Translations under genes and position numbers: made by a program
DNA from: JAWLBM01 sp041687675
Lineage (GTDB): Bacteria; Pseudomonadota; Alphaproteobacteria; Rhizobiales; Pleomorphomonadaceae
Assembly (NCBI GenBank): GCA_041687675.1
Contig: JAWLBM010000004.1
Span: forward strand, 1 to 64,000
Reading direction: 5' to 3'
Length of the DNA stretch: 64,000 bases
The notes under the pieces: model-generated
Told to the model about the DNA's origin: nothing
The model's database searches: none
Seen by the model: only the letters and a program-made list of their open reading frames with translations
Shown here: positions 1-8,878 of the stretch, piece after piece
Layout: every line of letters starts with the position of its first letter
Numbering within the stretch: the first letter of the stretch is position 1

Positions 1-2
1 AG

Positions 3-83
3 CGAGCCCGCTACATGACCCTTGAGACGATCACCGCCCTCGGCGATGATCCCCTCGTCGGACTGCCGGACATGGCGGCCTGA
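3..83 (+). CDS. 3' end of an unidentified gene (partial)
   Basis: An open frame enters from the left edge and ends in TGA after about 26 codons (ending DPLVGLPDMAA). The tail is too short to assign. It lies on the same strand as the glycan genes that follow, with about 320 bases between, so it may be the previous gene of the polysaccharide locus or an unrelated neighbour. Confidence 0.4.
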   Translation, partial: RARYMTLETITALGDDPLVGLPDMAA

Positions 84-407
84 CCCGCGTCCCGGCCGAA
101 CCGGCGACCAACAGTGTGCTCGCCGTCAGCTACACCACGTCTGGGGACACGATCCCGGTCTGTCCGGACCCTGATGCCGGCCGGATCGCCCGATCCCTCT
201 GGTCTCCGCCCCCCGCATGCAATATCAATGGTCCATTGCCTATCGGAGCCGCGACCCTCGGACCCCATGCGCGCGTGGCAAGGTGCAGCCTCGGTCGCGA
301 CGGGCGCCGGATCCGACCGTGCTCGACGAATTCGTTCCGGTAACTTCGCCTTACCGACCACTGGCCCAGTATCGACGCTCCGTGGCCGCGGCCGCTTCAG
401 GTGTTCC
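84..407. other. Intergenic region before the glycosyltransferase operon
   Basis: About 324 bases with no convincing gene. The frame of the downstream glycosyltransferase stays open back to position 114, but that stretch shows no protein-like pattern and the family homology begins only after position 408. The middle holds the only fairly AT-rich patch here and a short dyad at 226-238, so this is the likely promoter region of the eight-gene operon. Confidence 0.5.
226..238. promoter_or_regulatory. 13-bp dyad, possible operator
   Basis: CAATGG-T-CCATTG is a perfect inverted repeat with a one-base centre, about 170 bases upstream of the first glycosyltransferase. It sits in an AT-richer patch of a GC-rich genome. 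No regulator can be named, and chance occurrence is possible. Confidence 0.25.
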
Positions 408-1364
408 ATGGATCCGATGCGGATGGACCCGACTTCATCGCCCACGCCGCTGGTGACCGTGCTGCTGGTCACCTACAACCACGCCGGCCATGTCGGTCGG
501 GCGCTCGAAAGCGTGCTCGTCCAGGAGACGGATTTCCCGTTCGAAGTGCTGATCAGCGAGGACGCCTCGACCGACGGCACGCGCGCCATCGTGGAGGCGG
601 CGGTCGGCGCCCACCCGGGAAAGGTCCGGGCCATCCTCTCTTCGTCGAACGTCGCCTCCAACGAGGTGGTCGCCCGCGGACTGCGCGAGGCACGCGGGCG
701 GTACCTCTCCATGCTCGACGGCGACGACTATTGGATCCGTTCCGACAAGCTGCAGCGGCAGGCCGAACATCTCGAGGCGCATCCGGGCTCTGCCGCCGTC
801 TTCCACAACGCCCTGGTCGGCGACGGCGACAGCGTCACCGACCGCCGCTGGACGCCCGGCGACCAGCCGTCCAGCATCGGCTGGGAGGAGATCTGGCAGG
901 GCAATCCCTTCGCCACCTGCAGCGGGATGCTGCGCCTCTCGTATGTCCGCGACATGCCGGCATGGTACGCCGACCTCTTCCCCGTGACCGACTGGCCGCT
1001 CTACGTCGTGGCGGCCGAGCACGGGCGCCTCGATTTCGTCGACGAGCCGGTCGGCGTCTACCGGGTCCATTCCGGCGGGCTCTACTCCCAGCTGGCGCCG
1101 GCCGCCAGGCTCGACGCGGTCGAGCGGTTCTATCGGCACATGATCCGCTCGGCGGGGCCGCGCTTCGCCCGCGCCGCACGCCGCGGCGGGACGCGCTTCT
1201 TTCTCGACTGGGCCGAGCAGTACCTTTCGGCGGGCGACCTCGCCGACGGCTGGCGGTGCCTGAGGCGTGGCCTTTCCCTGGCGGGCCTCGGGGCCGCGTC
1301 GCCGCGTGGGCAGGCGGTGCGGGTCGCGGGTGGTCTCCTCAGGCGCAGCGTGGGCCTTGGCTGA
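408..1364 (+). CDS. Family 2 glycosyltransferase
   Basis: A 318-residue GT-A fold glycosyltransferase of family GT2 that should move a sugar from a nucleotide-sugar donor to a growing glycan on the cytoplasmic face. The N-terminus has the usual opening strand (VTVLLVTYNHAGH, about 16-28), then ISEDASTDGT near 49-58 and the metal-binding LDGDDYW at 103-109. No transmembrane segment is visible. The start was set at the ATG at 408 because upstream codons are not protein-like; in-frame ATGs at 417 and 423 are alternatives. It is the first gene of an operon in which each later gene overlaps the one before. Donor and acceptor cannot be read from sequence. Confidence 0.85.
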   Translation: MDPMRMDPTSSPTPLVTVLLVTYNHAGHVGRALESVLVQETDFPFEVLISEDASTDGTRAIVEAAVGAHPGKVRAILSSSNVASNEVVARGLREARGRYLSMLDGDDYWIRSDKLQRQAEHLEAHPGSAAVFHNALVGDGDSVTDRRWTPGDQPSSIGWEEIWQGNPFATCSGMLRLSYVRDMPAWYADLFPVTDWPLYVVAAEHGRLDFVDEPVGVYRVHSGGLYSQLAPAARLDAVERFYRHMIRSAGPRFARAARRGGTRFFLDWAEQYLSAGDLADGWRCLRRGLSLAGLGAASPRGQAVRVAGGLLRRSVGLG

Positions 1365-2350
1365 TGGAGCGGGACGCCGTCCACGTCGAACCGGTGGCGC
1401 CGGTGGCCGGCGACGGGCCGCGGCCGCGCTGGTCGGTGATGATCCCGTCCTACAACTGCAGCCGCTTCCTGGCGGCGACGATCGAGGCCGTGCTCGCGCA
1501 GGACCCTGGTCCCGACGCGATGCAGATCGAGGTGGTGGACGACGCCTCGGGCGACGATCCGGGCTCGGTGGTGAGGACCGTCGGCAAGGGTCGCGTCGGC
1601 TTTTATCGCCAGGAGCGCAATGTCGGGCACATCGGCAACTTCCAGACCTGTCTCGCCCGGGCGAAAGGGGAGATCGTGCACCTCCTCCACGGCGACGACC
1701 TGGTCCGGCCCGACTTCTACGAGGCCATGGGGCGGGGCCTTGAGGCCGCACCGCAGGCAGGCGCCGCCTTCTGCCGGTCCGTCTACATCGACGAGGACGG
1801 GCGCGAACTCGGCGTCCAGCCGCAAGAGCAGGCGCAGTCGGGCCTCCTTCCCGACCCCGTGGAGCGGCTTGCCAGCGAGCAGCGGATCATGACCCCCTCG
1901 ATCGTCGTCCGGCGATGCGCCTACGAGGCGCTCGGCGGGTTCGACCGGCGCCTCGCCTGCGCGGAGGACTGGGAGATGTGGGTGCGGGTCGCCTCCCGCT
2001 ACCCGGTCTGGTACGAACCGCGGGCGCTTGCGCTCTACCGCATGCACGCGCGCTCGAACACGGGCCGTCATGTCAGGAGCGCCAGGGATGCCGCCTACAA
2101 CCGCCTGGCGATCGAACTCATCCGTGGCCACCTGCCGCCGGACCGACAGAACGAGATCGTCGCCCGTGCGCGGCGGACCTATGCGCAAAGTGCCCTCGAC
2201 ACGGCGGCGCGTCTGCTCGACGGCGGTGACGGGGTCGGTTTCCTGGCCCAGAGCCGCGAGGCCTTCCGTCTGTCGCCGGGGCTGTCGACCCTGAAGCGGG
2301 TGGCGGGGATTCTGCTCGAGGAGGGCCGCCGCCGTGTCGGTGCGCGTTGA
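1364..2350 (+). CDS. Family 2 glycosyltransferase
   Basis: A 328-residue GT2 glycosyltransferase. A short variable N-terminus of about 22 residues leads into WSVMIPSYNCSRF (23-35), the acidic VVDDAS near 57-62 and the catalytic HGDD at 109-112. An AEDWEMWVR motif further on is typical of the acceptor side of GT2 enzymes. The ATG shares one base with the TGA of the previous gene, so translation is probably coupled. It belongs to the polysaccharide operon and probably adds one of the sugars of the repeat unit; linkage and sugar are unknown. Confidence 0.85.
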   Translation: MERDAVHVEPVAPVAGDGPRPRWSVMIPSYNCSRFLAATIEAVLAQDPGPDAMQIEVVDDASGDDPGSVVRTVGKGRVGFYRQERNVGHIGNFQTCLARAKGEIVHLLHGDDLVRPDFYEAMGRGLEAAPQAGAAFCRSVYIDEDGRELGVQPQEQAQSGLLPDPVERLASEQRIMTPSIVVRRCAYEALGGFDRRLACAEDWEMWVRVASRYPVWYEPRALALYRMHARSNTGRHVRSARDAAYNRLAIELIRGHLPPDRQNEIVARARRTYAQSALDTAARLLDGGDGVGFLAQSREAFRLSPGLSTLKRVAGILLEEGRRRVGAR

Positions 2351-3395
2351 TCCCGCCGCCGGCACGGCGCCGGCCCGTGTCGTGGTGATCGGCTGCGGCG
2401 CCGTCACCCGCCTCTACGCCGGGCCTGCGCTGGCCCGGCTCGAGCGGGCCGGCGTCGTCGAGGTGCTCGCAGTTCACGATCCCGACGGCGGCGCCATGGA
2501 GGCGGTCCGCCAGATCCTGCCGCGGGCCGCCGCCGCGGGACAGCTTGGTGACGCGCTGTCCCGCGGGGCCGACCTTGCGGCCGTGCTGTCGCCCCCGCGC
2601 TTTCATGCCGAGCAGTCGATCCTCGCCATGCGCGCGGGTCTGGACGTCTTTTGCGAGAAGCCGATGGCGGCCTCGCCGGGCGAGGCGGACGCCATGCTGG
2701 CGGCGTCGCGGGAGACCGGGCGGCGCCTCGCCATCGGGCTGGTGCGCCGCCGGTTTCCCGCGACGCAGGCGATCAGGCGGCTTGTCGGGGCGGGCACGAT
2801 CGGCAGGCCGGTCTCGGTCTCCTGGTTCGAGGGCGGCCCGTTCGACTGGCCGATCGCCTCCCCGCGGGCGTTCGATCGGGCCGAGGGCGGCGGCGTGCTC
2901 CAGGACATCGGCACCCATGTCCTCGATCTCATGAGCTGGTGGTTCGGCCCGCCGACGGTGATCGCCTACCGGGACGACGCCATGGGCGGGGTCGAGGCCA
3001 ACTGCGCGGTCGACCTCGACTTCGACGGCCTTCCCGGGCGGCTGCGTCTCAGCCGCGACTGGGCGCGCCCCAACCTCGCCGTGATCACCGGGTCGGAGGG
3101 TCGGATCGTGTGGACGGCCAACGACACCGAGCGTCTCACCCTGACGCTCGGAGGCTCCGCTCCCGTCGTCCTCGACGCGGTGGCGGAAGAAGCGCCGGAC
3201 TTCGTCGGCTGCTACGCCCGCCAGTTCGCGGACGTCGTGGAGGCGCGGCGGCAGGAGCGGCCACTCGCGGTTCCGCCGGAGGCCGCCCGCGACGCGCTCA
3301 GGCTGGTCGCAGACTGCTATGCGCGTCGTGCGCCGATGGACATGCCCTGGCTCTCCGCCGACTTGGAACCCCTGCCCGCCGGGGAGGCCGCATGA
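2334..3395 (+). CDS. Gfo/Idh/MocA family oxidoreductase
   Basis: A 353-residue NAD(P)-dependent oxidoreductase. The Rossmann opening (VVVIGCGAVTRLYAGPAL, about 16-33) is followed by the family EKP signature (FCEKPMAAS near 106-114), whose Lys helps bind cofactor and substrate. The C-terminal half contains GGGVLQDIGTHVLDLM, the conserved Asp/His helix of the substrate domain. Within a glycan cluster such enzymes usually oxidise or reduce a nucleotide-sugar carbon. The start is a GTG lying 17 bases inside the preceding gene. The exact substrate is not predictable; the call to superfamily is secure. Confidence 0.85.
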   Translation: MSVRVDPAAGTAPARVVVIGCGAVTRLYAGPALARLERAGVVEVLAVHDPDGGAMEAVRQILPRAAAAGQLGDALSRGADLAAVLSPPRFHAEQSILAMRAGLDVFCEKPMAASPGEADAMLAASRETGRRLAIGLVRRRFPATQAIRRLVGAGTIGRPVSVSWFEGGPFDWPIASPRAFDRAEGGGVLQDIGTHVLDLMSWWFGPPTVIAYRDDAMGGVEANCAVDLDFDGLPGRLRLSRDWARPNLAVITGSEGRIVWTANDTERLTLTLGGSAPVVLDAVAEEAPDFVGCYARQFADVVEARRQERPLAVPPEAARDALRLVADCYARRAPMDMPWLSADLEPLPAGEAA

Positions 3396-4513
3396 TCCGG
3401 GATCTCGTCGCGGTCGTCGGCGCGTCCGGCTTCATCGGCAACAGGGCGGTGGAGCTGTTCCACCTTTCCGGGGCTGCCCGGGTGCGCCCGGTGGTCCGCC
3501 GTCCGAACGCGCTGGCGCTGGCCGGCCGCTTCGGGCTGGATGGCCGGATCGCCGACGCGCGGGACCCGGAGGCGCTGGAGCGGGCCTTCGAGGGCTGCCG
3601 CTACGTGATCCACGCCGTCGCCGGCGATCCCGCCACGATCCTCGGTAGCATCGCCCCGGTCTACCGCGCCGCGGCCGCCGCCGGAGTGCGCCGCCTCGTC
3701 TATCTCAGCACCGCGTCGGTGCACGGCCAGGCGCCGCTTCCTGGAACGGACGAGCGCTCGCCGCTCAGCGTCCGGCAGCCGATCGCCTACAACAACGCGA
3801 AAGTCCGCGCCGAGCGCCGCCTCGCCGAACTCCGCCGGAGCGGACCGGTGGAGGTGGTGATCCTGAGACCGGGAATCGTTCATGGTCCCCGCTCCTACTG
3901 GACCGGCGGCTTTGCCGACGAACTTCTCGACGGCACCGCCTATCTCGTCGAGGGCGGTCATGGCATCTGCAACGCCATCTACGTAGACAACCTGGTCCAC
4001 GCGGTGAGGCTCGCGATGACCGCTCCCCGCGCCGACGGCGAGGCGTTCATCGTCGCCGACGCGGAGACGGTGACCTGGGCGGATCTCTGCCGCCCCGTCG
4101 CCGAGGCGCTCGGCGTCCGCCTCGAGGAGATCGCCGTGGAGCGACCGAGCCGCGCCGCCCTGGCCCGGGAGCACCGCCTGGCGTTGCTGAAGGCCGGCGT
4201 GCACCGCTTGCCGGCCCCGATCTCCAGCGGACTGCGCGCCGCCTATGCGACGCTGCGGCAGGCGCGCGCCGAAGACCAGCCGGGCTCCGGCCGCGGCCGC
4301 CGGCTGCAACTCACCGAGGAGAAGGTCGCGCTTCACACCTGCGCGACGCGGCTGCCGATCGACAAGGCGCGTCTCCAACTCGGATATATGCCGCGCATCG
4401 GCTTCGAGGAGGCATGCCGGCGCAGCGTCGCCTGGCTTCGCTTCGCCGGCTATCCGATGGCCGGCGGAGAGCCGGTTGCGACGAATAGCGGATATTCGGG
4501 AGAGACCCCTTGA
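3392..4513 (+). CDS. NAD-dependent epimerase/dehydratase (extended SDR)
   Basis: A 373-residue extended short-chain dehydrogenase/reductase acting on a nucleotide-linked sugar. It starts with the GASGFIG nucleotide-binding loop (about residues 10-16), has a STASVHG strand holding the catalytic Ser region, then YNNAK with the catalytic Tyr and Lys, and an RPGIVHGP motif after it, all typical of GalE/WbpP-like enzymes. The ATG overlaps the previous TGA by the usual ATGA. Paired with the Gfo/Idh enzyme it probably makes an unusual sugar for the glycan. Epimerase, dehydratase and reductase activities cannot be separated from sequence alone. Confidence 0.85.
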   Translation: MIRDLVAVVGASGFIGNRAVELFHLSGAARVRPVVRRPNALALAGRFGLDGRIADARDPEALERAFEGCRYVIHAVAGDPATILGSIAPVYRAAAAAGVRRLVYLSTASVHGQAPLPGTDERSPLSVRQPIAYNNAKVRAERRLAELRRSGPVEVVILRPGIVHGPRSYWTGGFADELLDGTAYLVEGGHGICNAIYVDNLVHAVRLAMTAPRADGEAFIVADAETVTWADLCRPVAEALGVRLEEIAVERPSRAALAREHRLALLKAGVHRLPAPISSGLRAAYATLRQARAEDQPGSGRGRRLQLTEEKVALHTCATRLPIDKARLQLGYMPRIGFEEACRRSVAWLRFAGYPMAGGEPVATNSGYSGETP

Positions 4514-6078
4514 CCAGGTCCGACGTCTCCATCGTCATCACCAACTACAACCATGCCCGGTTCCTCGACGCCGCTATCCGCAGCGTGCTGGCGCAGACGG
4601 TGCCGCCCGACGAGATCATCGTGGTCGACGACGGATCCACCGAGGATCCCGGCGAGGTCGTCGCCCGGCACCCATCCGTCCGGCTGATCCGGCAGGAGAA
4701 CCAGGGTCTCTCGGGCGCCCGGAACACCGGGCTCTCGGCCGCGAGCGGACGCTACGTGGCCTTTCTCGACGCCGACGACACGCTGACGCCGGTGATGGTC
4801 GAGGCCGACCTCGCCCTCTTCCGCGAGCACCCGGACTGCGCCTTCGTCTACGGAGCGTACGAACTCGTCGACACGGACGGGCGGCCGTTCGCGTCGGTCG
4901 ACGTCATGATGCCCGGCGACGACGCCTATGCGAGCTTCCTCTCCGGCAATCTGGTCGGCATGCACGGCACCGTGCTGTACAGGCGGGATCTGCTCGCGGC
5001 CGCGGGCGGGTTCGACCGCTCCCTCCGGTCCTGCGAGGACTACGACGCCTACCTGCGGCTGTCGCGCCACCATCCGGTCGCGGCGACGGAACGGCGGCTC
5101 GCGTCCTATCGCCGGCACGGCGACAACATGTCGGAAGATGTGCCGCGGATGCTCCGCAGCGCGCGCGCGGTGCTCGGCCGGCATGCCGAGACGGCGCGCA
5201 CCAGGCCCGAGTGGGTCGAGGCCTACCGCCGCGGCAATGAGGAATGGGCTCGATACTACGTGAAGGTGCAGGCCGAGAAACTCGTGCGCGCGGCGCGGAA
5301 CCGGTCGGGAGTCTCGACGGAGGCGGGCCGCTTCCTCGCCCTTGCCGTCGGCGCTCCGGTTCCGGCGGCGCGGCTGCTGGTCCGGGGCGTCCGCCGATGG
5401 CGGGAGAGGCGGCTGTCGAGGCGTCCGGTTCGCTTCGGCGATCTCGACCGGACGACGCCGATCAGCCCGCATTTCGGGTTCGACCGGGGCCGGCCGGTCG
5501 ATCGTTTCTACGTGGAGGATTTCCTCGCCCGCTCGGCGGGGGACATCCGCGGCAGGGTGCTCGAGATCGGCGACAACGCCTACACGCTCGCCTATGGCGG
5601 CGACCGGGTGTCCAGGAGCGACGTGCTCAACCGCTACGCCGGGCATCCGACGACCACGTTCGTCGGCGACCTGTCCGACGGGGCGGGGTTGCCGTCGGAT
5701 ACCTTCGACTGCATCGTGCTGACGCAGACGCTGCACCTCCTGTTCGACATGCCGGCCGCAGTGCGCACGCTTCACCGGGTGCTGAAGCCCGGCGGCGTCC
5801 TGCTCGTGACCGTGCCCTGGGTCAGCCCCATCGATCGCGGCGAGTGGCACGACGACTGGTGCTGGTCGATCACCCCGGCCGCCCTCGGCCGATTGCTCGG
5901 CCTCTGCTTCGAGCGGCACGCCGTGACGGTGGAGGCGAAGGGCAACGTCCAGGCGGCGACCGCCTTTCTCTATGGCCTCGCCGACCATGAGTTGCGGCCA
6001 GAAGTGCTCGCGGTCGACGACGACTGCTGCCCGCTGATCGTCACCGGGCGCGCGGTCAAGCACGGGGGGCCGACATGA
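4510..6078 (+). CDS. GT2 glycosyltransferase fused to a SAM methyltransferase
   Basis: A 522-residue two-domain protein. Residues 1 to about 230 are a GT2 domain (VSIVITNYNHARF near the start, VVDDGS near 38-43, LDADD at 86-90). A basic linker rich in Arg follows. Residues about 331-510 are a class I methyltransferase-like domain with GRVLEIGDN (348-356), DTFDCIVLTQTLHLLFD and VLKPGGVLLVTVP. This suggests sugar transfer and methylation by one polypeptide, perhaps to cap or modify chain ends. The start is TTG overlapping the previous TGA (TTGA); no better in-frame start precedes the conserved motif. The methyltransferase Gly-rich loop is non-standard (IGDN in place of GxG), as in several glycan-associated homologues. 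Confidence 0.8.
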   Translation: MTRSDVSIVITNYNHARFLDAAIRSVLAQTVPPDEIIVVDDGSTEDPGEVVARHPSVRLIRQENQGLSGARNTGLSAASGRYVAFLDADDTLTPVMVEADLALFREHPDCAFVYGAYELVDTDGRPFASVDVMMPGDDAYASFLSGNLVGMHGTVLYRRDLLAAAGGFDRSLRSCEDYDAYLRLSRHHPVAATERRLASYRRHGDNMSEDVPRMLRSARAVLGRHAETARTRPEWVEAYRRGNEEWARYYVKVQAEKLVRAARNRSGVSTEAGRFLALAVGAPVPAARLLVRGVRRWRERRLSRRPVRFGDLDRTTPISPHFGFDRGRPVDRFYVEDFLARSAGDIRGRVLEIGDNAYTLAYGGDRVSRSDVLNRYAGHPTTTFVGDLSDGAGLPSDTFDCIVLTQTLHLLFDMPAAVRTLHRVLKPGGVLLVTVPWVSPIDRGEWHDDWCWSITPAALGRLLGLCFERHAVTVEAKGNVQAATAFLYGLADHELRPEVLAVDDDCCPLIVTGRAVKHGGPT

Positions 6079-7040
6079 ACCTGCGTGCCGCGGCCGGTCG
6101 GGTCGTCGGCCGGGCGAGGGTTCTCCTCGCCTCCGAGCGGCCGATCGTGCTGATGTATCACCGCGTCGAGACGCTCCCCTGCGACCCGTGGCAGCTGGCG
6201 GTCGCCCCCGAACGGTTCGCCCTCCAGATCGAGATTCTCGGCCGGTCGCGGCGGATCGTGCCGATGTCCTGGCTGGCGGCGGAGCTGAAGGCGGGGCGGT
6301 TGCCGCGGCGGACGGCTGCGGTCACCTTCGACGACGGCTATGGCGACGTTCACCGCAACGCGCTGCCGATCCTGCAAAGGGCGGGCTGCCCGGCGACCGT
6401 CTTCGTCATGTCCGGCGCGATCGGGGGCGACCGCGGCTACTGGTGGGATCACCTTTCGAGGATCGTGCTGGAAACCTCGGACATCCCGGCCGCCATCGAC
6501 CTCACAGTGGGTGCGGAACGGATCGCCTGCGAGGTCGGGTCGGGGCCCGGGGACCGCAGGCGGGTGCACGACCGGCTCCACGCGGTGCTGCGTCTTTCGG
6601 ACCCGCACGAGCGCGACGCCGCCCTCGAGCGGCTCGCCGCCTGGGCCGGGACGGCTTTCGCCGCGCCGGTGCGCGACCGGGCGATGACGCTCGATCAGCT
6701 TCTCGACGTCGCCGAGGCCGACGAAATCGAGATCGGGGCCCACACGGTCACCCACCCGTCGCTGCCGAACCTCGACGACGAGACGCTCCGCCGCGAGGTG
6801 GTCGACAGCCGCAGCGCCTGCCGGGAGTGGACCGGGCGGCCGGTGTACGGGTTCGCCTACCCCTTCGGCGACCACGACCGACGGACGGTCGGAATCGTCT
6901 CCGGCACCGGCGTCGACTACGCCTGCACGACGGTGCCGACGGCGGTCCGGCCGCGCCAGGGTGTCTTCGAGATCCCCCGCCTGCTGGCGGCGGACTGGGA
7001 CGAGACCACATTCCGCGACGAGGTGCTCTCCCATGGATGA
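6075..7040 (+). CDS. Polysaccharide deacetylase (NodB homology domain)
   Basis: A 321-residue carbohydrate esterase 4-like protein. The metal-dependent NodB core is marked by TFDDGY at 84-89 (catalytic Asp-Asp), a downstream EIGAHTVTHPSL motif supplying the HxxxH metal ligands, and FAYPFGDHD near the end. It lacks an obvious signal peptide, so it probably acts in the cytoplasm on a lipid-linked or growing glycan, removing acetyl groups from amino sugars. It overlaps the previous gene by ATGA and the next by eight bases. Substrate is inferred from context only. Confidence 0.85.
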   Translation: MNLRAAAGRVVGRARVLLASERPIVLMYHRVETLPCDPWQLAVAPERFALQIEILGRSRRIVPMSWLAAELKAGRLPRRTAAVTFDDGYGDVHRNALPILQRAGCPATVFVMSGAIGGDRGYWWDHLSRIVLETSDIPAAIDLTVGAERIACEVGSGPGDRRRVHDRLHAVLRLSDPHERDAALERLAAWAGTAFAAPVRDRAMTLDQLLDVAEADEIEIGAHTVTHPSLPNLDDETLRREVVDSRSACREWTGRPVYGFAYPFGDHDRRTVGIVSGTGVDYACTTVPTAVRPRQGVFEIPRLLAADWDETTFRDEVLSHG

Positions 7041-7929
7041 GAAGCCGGGCGCGCCGCTGGTCTCGGCGATCATCGTGGTCCGCGACGGCGAGACCTTCAT
7101 CGGCGAGGCGATCGACAGCATCCTCGCCCAGACGCTCGGCGACTGGGAACTGATTGTGGTCGACGACGGCTCGGTCGACCGCACCGCCCGGATTGTCGCG
7201 GATTACGCCGCCGCCGACCCGCGGATCCGGCTCGTCACCCATCCGGACCGCGCCAACCACGGCATCGCCGCGTCCCGCAACCGCGGCATCTCCGAGGCCC
7301 GGGGCGCCTATGTCGCCTTTCTCGACGCCGACGACGTGTGGACGCCGGAGAAGCTCGAGGAGCAGACACGGATCATGGAGGCCGACCCCGAGCTCGGCCT
7401 CGTCTATGGGCGCACGCTGATCTGGAACAGCTGGTCACCGGAGCGGCCCGGCACGGACTTCACCTACCCGCTCGGCGTGACTCCCGACAGCCGGGTGGAG
7501 CCGCCGACCCTGTTCCGGCTGCTGCTCGACAACGAGGTGCAGACGCCGACCGTCTGCAACGCTCTGATGCGGGCGACGGTCTTCGAACGGCTCGGCGGTT
7601 TCGATGCCGGGTTCCGCGGTATGTTCGAGGACGCCACCTTTTTCGGCAAGGCGCTCGCCGCCTGCCCCGTCTACGTTTCCGACCGGACCTGGGCGCGATA
7701 CCGCCAGCACGGCGCGAGTCTCTCGACCAGGCTGGGGTCCGGTCTGCGGACCGATTGGGCGCGGTTGAGGCTGACGCGGTCGCTGGCCGCCGCCTTCCGG
7801 CGGCTCGGCGCCACGCCCGAGGTGCAGGCGGCGCTGCGGGCGGAGCAAGCGAGAGCGGGCCGCGCGCTGCTGCAGTCCGCACTCCGCGCGCCGCGCCGGA
7901 TCGCCGCCCGCGTCGCGGGGCGGCGATGA
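7033..7929 (+). CDS. Family 2 glycosyltransferase
   Basis: A 298-residue GT2 glycosyltransferase. Motifs in order: VSAIIVVRDGETFIGEAI (10-27), VVDDGSVDRT (42-51), SRNRGI (81-86), and the metal-binding FLDADDVW (96-103). A FEDATFF motif further on supplies the acceptor-side acidic residues. The chosen ATG at 7033 follows the last codons of the deacetylase gene; the frame is open further upstream but without protein-like composition. It is the seventh gene of the operon and nearest in type to the gene that follows, perhaps after a duplication. Confidence 0.85.
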   Translation: MDEKPGAPLVSAIIVVRDGETFIGEAIDSILAQTLGDWELIVVDDGSVDRTARIVADYAAADPRIRLVTHPDRANHGIAASRNRGISEARGAYVAFLDADDVWTPEKLEEQTRIMEADPELGLVYGRTLIWNSWSPERPGTDFTYPLGVTPDSRVEPPTLFRLLLDNEVQTPTVCNALMRATVFERLGGFDAGFRGMFEDATFFGKALAACPVYVSDRTWARYRQHGASLSTRLGSGLRTDWARLRLTRSLAAAFRRLGATPEVQAALRAEQARAGRALLQSALRAPRRIAARVAGRR

Positions 7930-8864
7930 CGCCGCGCGTCTCCGTCATCACGCCTTTCCTCGACGCCGAAGCCTTCCTGGCCGAGGCGATCGCGAGCGTG
8001 CGGGCGCAGACGATGGGCGACTTCGAGCACATCCTCGTCGACGACAACTCCGCCGACGCGAGCGCCCGGATCGCCGCCGAGGCGGCGGCCGCGGACCCGC
8101 GGGTGCGCCTGATCCGCCGCAGCCCGGGCGATCCCCGCGGCGCGGCGGCGGCCCGCAACGCGGGGATCCGCGCCGCGCGAGGCGAGTTCGTCGCCTTCCT
8201 CGACGCCGACGATCTTCTCGTCCCGGATATGCTCGCGGTGACGGTGGCGGCGCTCGACGCCGAACCGCGTGTGGCCATGGTCTACGGCCCCACCCGCTGG
8301 TTCCATCCGGCGGAACCGTCGCGGGACTGGACCGAATCGACCGGGGGCCGAGGCGGGCGGACCTTCGAGCCGCCGACGCTCCTCACCGAGGTCATTCTGC
8401 TGCAGGACGGAGAGGTCCCGTGCACCTGCTCGACGCTGATCCGGCGCTCGGCGATCGATCCGGCGGGGTTCGAGGAGCGCTTCGCCCTCTACGAGGACCA
8501 GTCCCTCTGGGTGAAGCTGTTCCTGAGGCACCCCGTGCATGTGACGCCGGTGCCGCTGTCCTGCTACCGACAGCACGATCGGTCGGCCTCGGCCGCCGCC
8601 GCGGCGGCCGGCGACTACGGGCGCTTCGGCCCGCACCCGGCACGGGCGGCCTTTCTCGACTGGGTGGCCGAACATGTCGCGGCGTCCGGCATCGGCGACC
8701 GTCGCCTCGAACGGGCGCTGCGCCTGGCCCGGTCACCCTATCTTTCTCCGGACGACCGGGCAGTCCGCGCCGACCGCCTCGCCCTGGCGGCGACCCAGAG
8801 GCTCGCCCGCATGCGCCGACGCCTTCGCCGGATCGGAACGCGCCTGCTCGCCCGGCGAAACTGA
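7926..8864 (+). CDS. Family 2 glycosyltransferase
   Basis: A 312-residue GT2 glycosyltransferase closely resembling the preceding gene in motif layout: VSVITPFLDAEAFLAEAI (5-22), LVDDNSAD (37-44), ARNAGI (76-81) and FLDADD (91-96). The C-terminal 50 residues are Arg-rich and may help membrane association. The ATG overlaps the upstream TGA. It ends the plus-strand operon; the next gene converges from the other strand with only 14 bases between the stop codons. Confidence 0.85.
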   Translation: MTPRVSVITPFLDAEAFLAEAIASVRAQTMGDFEHILVDDNSADASARIAAEAAAADPRVRLIRRSPGDPRGAAAARNAGIRAARGEFVAFLDADDLLVPDMLAVTVAALDAEPRVAMVYGPTRWFHPAEPSRDWTESTGGRGGRTFEPPTLLTEVILLQDGEVPCTCSTLIRRSAIDPAGFEERFALYEDQSLWVKLFLRHPVHVTPVPLSCYRQHDRSASAAAAAAGDYGRFGPHPARAAFLDWVAEHVAASGIGDRRLERALRLARSPYLSPDDRAVRADRLALAATQRLARMRRRLRRIGTRLLARRN

Positions 8865-8878
8865 CTCAGGAACGCGCC

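Noticed and set aside
114..407. An upstream extension of the first glycosyltransferase
   Set aside because: The extra 98 codons are Arg/Pro/Ser-rich without motif, and the domain starts at about residue 16 from the ATG at 408.
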